DNA of 16,651 nucleotides, taken from Truepera sp. Its GTDB lineage: Bacteria > Deinococcota > Deinococci > Deinococcales > Trueperaceae. A program made the position numbers and the translations under genes. The notes below the pieces were generated by a model, which had not been told where the DNA came from, made no database searches, and saw only the letters and a program-made list of their open reading frames with translations. The stretch is from contig JAGXSO010000096.1 in assembly GCA_018333775.1 (NCBI GenBank), positions 1 through 16,651 of the forward strand. The letters are read 5' to 3'. Shown piece by piece: positions 14,400 through 16,651 of this stretch (positions are counted from its first letter, which is position 1; each line of letters opens with the position of its first letter).

Positions 14400-14982
14400 G
14401 CCGCTGCGGCAACGGTTAGCCCGCCACGCCCCCGAACGCCTGAATTGGCCGGAGTTTAAGGCGGCGGCGGTGCTGGTGCTGCTGCTGCTGAGCCCGACCG
14501 GAGCTGAACTGCTACTCACCATCCGCTCGAGCCGGCTGAGCCATCATGCCGGTCAGATCGCCTTCCCCGGTGGGCGGCTCGAGCCCGGCGAGAGCGTTGA
14601 AGAGGCCGCCCTGCGCGAGTGCGCCGAGGAGGTTGGCCTAAGGCTCCCGCCCCAGGCCGTCTGGGGCCGCCTCAGCGATCACCCGTCGCCGGCCGGCTAC
14701 ATCGTTACGCCGGTGGTAGCCGCCGCCCCTGCAACCAGCAACTACCGGCTCTGTAACGGTGAGGTAGCCGAGGTGTTCACCATCCCTCTGGCTACCCTGC
14801 TGGCGCTGGCGCCACGCACCGAGACACGAACTTGGCAGGGACAGCCCCGCACCATTCACTTTTTTGAAACTGGCGGGCGGCTGATCTGGGGCCTGACTGC
14901 CAATATCGTCGCGGAGCTGCTGATGCTGGCCCGCAGTGAATTAAGCCACACTCCAGGTAGGCCGCCGGCTGTGTTAGGTTAA
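14392..14982 (+). CDS. NUDIX hydrolase, CoA pyrophosphatase-like
   Basis: A 196-aa NUDIX enzyme. The box G-x5-E-x7-REUxEExGU is complete at 61-83 (Gly61, Glu67, Arg75-Glu76, Glu79-Glu80, Gly82). It is preceded by LLTIRSSRLSHHAGQIAFPGG, the segment that marks the CoA diphosphatase (NudL/PCD1) subgroup, which cuts CoA or oxidised CoA to 3',5'-ADP and phosphopantetheine. ATG 14392 lies inside the end of mazG (8-nt overlap), so translation is coupled. The pairing with mazG fits nucleotide house-cleaning. Substrate is inferred from the subgroup motif. Confidence 0.93.
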   Translation: MLEPLRQRLARHAPERLNWPEFKAAAVLVLLLLSPTGAELLLTIRSSRLSHHAGQIAFPGGRLEPGESVEEAALRECAEEVGLRLPPQAVWGRLSDHPSPAGYIVTPVVAAAPATSNYRLCNGEVAEVFTIPLATLLALAPRTETRTWQGQPRTIHFFETGGRLIWGLTANIVAELLMLARSELSHTPGRPPAVLG

Positions 14983-14986
14983 GGTC

Positions 14987-16438
14987 ATGAAATACCCCCT
15001 GCGCGTCGTAAGGGCTGGTCAGAAGATCGCCTTCAGCACCGGCGTCATCGTCGAGGCGCTCCAGGGGGCCGGCATCCCTACCGACGAAGCCATCACCCTA
15101 GCGCGGAACCTAGAGAAGCACTACCGGCAAGAGAGTGGCCACGACATCGCACTCGATGAGCTGGTCGATCGTTTGACCAGCATGATCGACAAGAGCTTGG
15201 GCCCGGCAGCAGCCGCCCGCTTCAAAGCACAGGCGCCCCCCTTCGTGCCGCTGATGGTCAAGCTCGGTGATAGCATGACCCCCTTTTCGCGGCGCACGCT
15301 GGCCGCCTCGCTAGAAAAGCTCAAGTTGAGCTTCAAGGAGGCTTACGCCGTAGCCCAGCAGGTCGAGCAGACGTTGCGCACTCAGGGCTATGAGGTAGTT
15401 AGCGAACGCGAGCTAAAACACCTGATTGCTATCAGCCTTGAAGCCCGGCTAGGCCGCGACCTGCGCCTGCGCTACGAGACCAGGACGCCCGGCTCGGACT
15501 TGCAGATAGTCGAACCTGACGGCGTCCGCTTTCCGTTCTCGCGCGGCATCTTAGCGCAATCGCTGATGGGGGTGGGGCTAGGCCCCGAGCTATCGCACGC
15601 CCTGGCCAAACGGGCGGAAGAGCTGCTGTGGCGGCTCGGCCAGAGCGAGGTCGAACGCGCTAAGGTGCGCCAGGTGGTCCGCTCGCTCCTGATCAGCGAG
15701 GCTGGCGAAGCGTTTGCCCGCCGCTACGACCTGTTGCGCAGCCTGCGCCACCCTGAGCGCCCGTTGGTGGTGATGATCGGCGGCGGGCCAGGCGTGGGCA
15801 AGTCGAGTCTAGCGGCTGAACTGGCCTACCGGCTGGGCATCCCGCGCCTGGTGTCTTCGGATTCGGTGCGACAGGCGCTGCGCTCGCTAATCAGCCCTGA
15901 GCTTAGCCCAGCGCTGCATAGCTCGAGCTTTTTGGCCTGGCGCAGCGAGCTGCTCCCCGGCGAAGCGGCTCAGCCCAAGCGCAAGCGCGTCATTCGCGGC
16001 TTTCAGACGCAGGTGCAGCAACTCACCACCGCCCTCTCAGCGGTAATAAGGCGCAATATCGAAGAGCACACCTCGGTAGTGCTCGAGGGGGTCCACTTAG
16101 TCCCCGGCTTCATCCCCGCTACCGCGCTGCAGGGCGCTGTAGCGGTCGAACTGGTAGCGGCGGTCAGCAACCCTGACGTGCATCGGCGCCATTTTACGCT
16201 GCGCGAGGTTCAGACCCTGCACCGACGCAGCCACGAGAGCTACCTAGAGCATTTCACCGAAATCCGCTATCTTCAAGACTTTATCATGCAGCGCGCTAGC
16301 GAGGAGGGGACAGCGGTTATCGAGATGGGCGACTTTGATCAGGCCGTCGAGCGGGCGCTCGAGCGCGTGCTCGATGCCGTGTTGATCGATAGCAGCTTAC
16401 GGGCCAGTTCAGTAGAAGCAGCGCCGCCCGAGCGTTAG
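14987..16438 (+). CDS. P-loop kinase like 2-phosphoglycerate kinase, with three ATP-cone-like repeats
   Basis: A 483-aa protein. Residues 1-255 hold three ATP-cone-like units in exact 84-residue register: [12 protein letters not shown] (Phe16), [12 protein letters not shown] (Phe100) and [12 protein letters not shown] (Phe184), each followed by a helix pair. The C-terminal half is a kinase: Walker A GGPGVGKS (266-273), [11 protein letters not shown] (289-299), [11 protein letters not shown] (364-374) and a late HRRHF-type basic segment. This layout matches the family of archaeal 2-phosphoglycerate kinase, which makes 2,3-diphosphoglycerate; the ATP-cones suggest nucleotide control. The true substrate in this organism is unknown. 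It starts 4 nt after the NUDIX stop, with AAGG and also a TAGGTT box 6 nt before the ATG. Confidence 0.85.
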   Translation: MKYPLRVVRAGQKIAFSTGVIVEALQGAGIPTDEAITLARNLEKHYRQESGHDIALDELVDRLTSMIDKSLGPAAAARFKAQAPPFVPLMVKLGDSMTPFSRRTLAASLEKLKLSFKEAYAVAQQVEQTLRTQGYEVVSERELKHLIAISLEARLGRDLRLRYETRTPGSDLQIVEPDGVRFPFSRGILAQSLMGVGLGPELSHALAKRAEELLWRLGQSEVERAKVRQVVRSLLISEAGEAFARRYDLLRSLRHPERPLVVMIGGGPGVGKSSLAAELAYRLGIPRLVSSDSVRQALRSLISPELSPALHSSSFLAWRSELLPGEAAQPKRKRVIRGFQTQVQQLTTALSAVIRRNIEEHTSVVLEGVHLVPGFIPATALQGAVAVELVAAVSNPDVHRRHFTLREVQTLHRRSHESYLEHFTEIRYLQDFIMQRASEEGTAVIEMGDFDQAVERALERVLDAVLIDSSLRASSVEAAPPER

Positions 16439-16441
16439 ACT
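16436..16441 (+). promoter_or_regulatory. Candidate -10 TAGACT built on the kinase stop codon
   Basis: The kinase stop TAG (16436-16438) forms the start of TAGACT, seven nucleotides before the ABC ATPase ATG. No convincing Shine-Dalgarno lies between. Same geometry as the TAGCAT at the trpG stop. Evidence is hexamer and spacing only. Confidence 0.3.
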
Positions 16442-16448
16442 GGGCGAT

Positions 16449-16651
16449 ATGGCAAGCGCCGCAATTGAAACCAGGCAGCTCAGCAAACACTACGGCCAGC
16501 GGCCAGTAGTGCGCGACCTCAGCTTCCGGGTCGCCCCCGGCGAGGTCTATGCCCTGGTTGGCCCCAACGGCGCGGGCAAGACCACGGTAATTCGGCTCCT
16601 TACCGGCCTGGCCTTCCCGACAGCGGGCAGCGTTTATCTGCTAGGGCTTGA
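16449..16651 (+). CDS. ABC transporter ATP-binding protein, 5' part only
   Basis: Sixty-seven codons from ATG 16449 to the window edge. The sequence begins [21 protein letters not shown], then [24 protein letters not shown] with Walker A at 38-46, then [17 protein letters not shown]. This is the DrrA/CcmA-like exporter type of ATPase that acts with a separate membrane subunit, which would lie beyond the edge. The Q-loop, signature and Walker B lie outside, so the substrate is unknown. It starts 10 nt after the kinase stop. Confidence 0.93.
   Translation, partial: MASAAIETRQLSKHYGQRPVVRDLSFRVAPGEVYALVGPNGAGKTTVIRLLTGLAFPTAGSVYLLGL

Noticed and set aside
1..16651. tRNA, rRNA, CRISPR arrays, IS elements or attachment sites
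   Set aside because: No cloverleaf, repeat-spacer pattern, transposase or flanking duplications were seen, despite the cluster of TA modules that might suggest a mobile island.

Overview
The window is a dense, GC-rich bacterial chromosome segment (roughly 60-63% GC by eye) with no RNA gene, insertion sequence or CRISPR array. Gene content and style point to the Deinococcota (Deinococcus/Truepera-like). Several start codons sit only 6-7 nt after a TANNNT -10 hexamer, the leaderless arrangement known from Deinococcus, and other genes have GTG/TTG starts with strong AGGAG sites. The taxonomic call is an inference. No gap between genes exceeds about 230 bases.

Layout. From 13682 down to 1, everything lies on the minus strand and reads right to left: a 624-aa protein I do not recognise; a DoxX-type membrane protein; an AbrB-VapB/PIN-VapC pair; an orphan AbrB-like protein; trpE; a DUF4160/DUF2442 pair; trpG; a HicB-like fragment; a second VapB/VapC pair; a family 2 glycosyltransferase; trpD; pdxS; a class A penicillin-binding protein; pdxT; and a GH130 glycoside phosphorylase cut by the left edge. 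From 13797 rightward, divergently on the plus strand, come mazG, a NUDIX CoA-pyrophosphatase-like gene, a 483-aa kinase like 2-phosphoglycerate kinase with three ATP-cone-like repeats, and the start of an ABC transporter ATPase cut by the right edge.

How the genes work together. TrpE and TrpG form anthranilate synthase and TrpD is the next enzyme of tryptophan synthesis; trpC, trpF, trpB and trpA are absent here. PdxS and PdxT form PLP synthase, but a murein synthase gene lies between them. MazG and the NUDIX enzyme are nucleotide house-cleaning pyrophosphatases in one operon with the kinase.

Most unusual. The trp block (about 5.9-11.2 kb) is punctuated by five small toxin-antitoxin or TA-like loci. 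One of them, DUF4160-DUF2442, is translationally locked between trpE and trpG by 4-nt stop/start overlaps. Other points of note are the recurring leaderless promoters, a perfect palindrome in the pdxS leader, the exact 84-residue triple repeat in the kinase, the unrecognised 624-aa protein, and about 26 copies of CTCGAG where about 6 are expected by composition.
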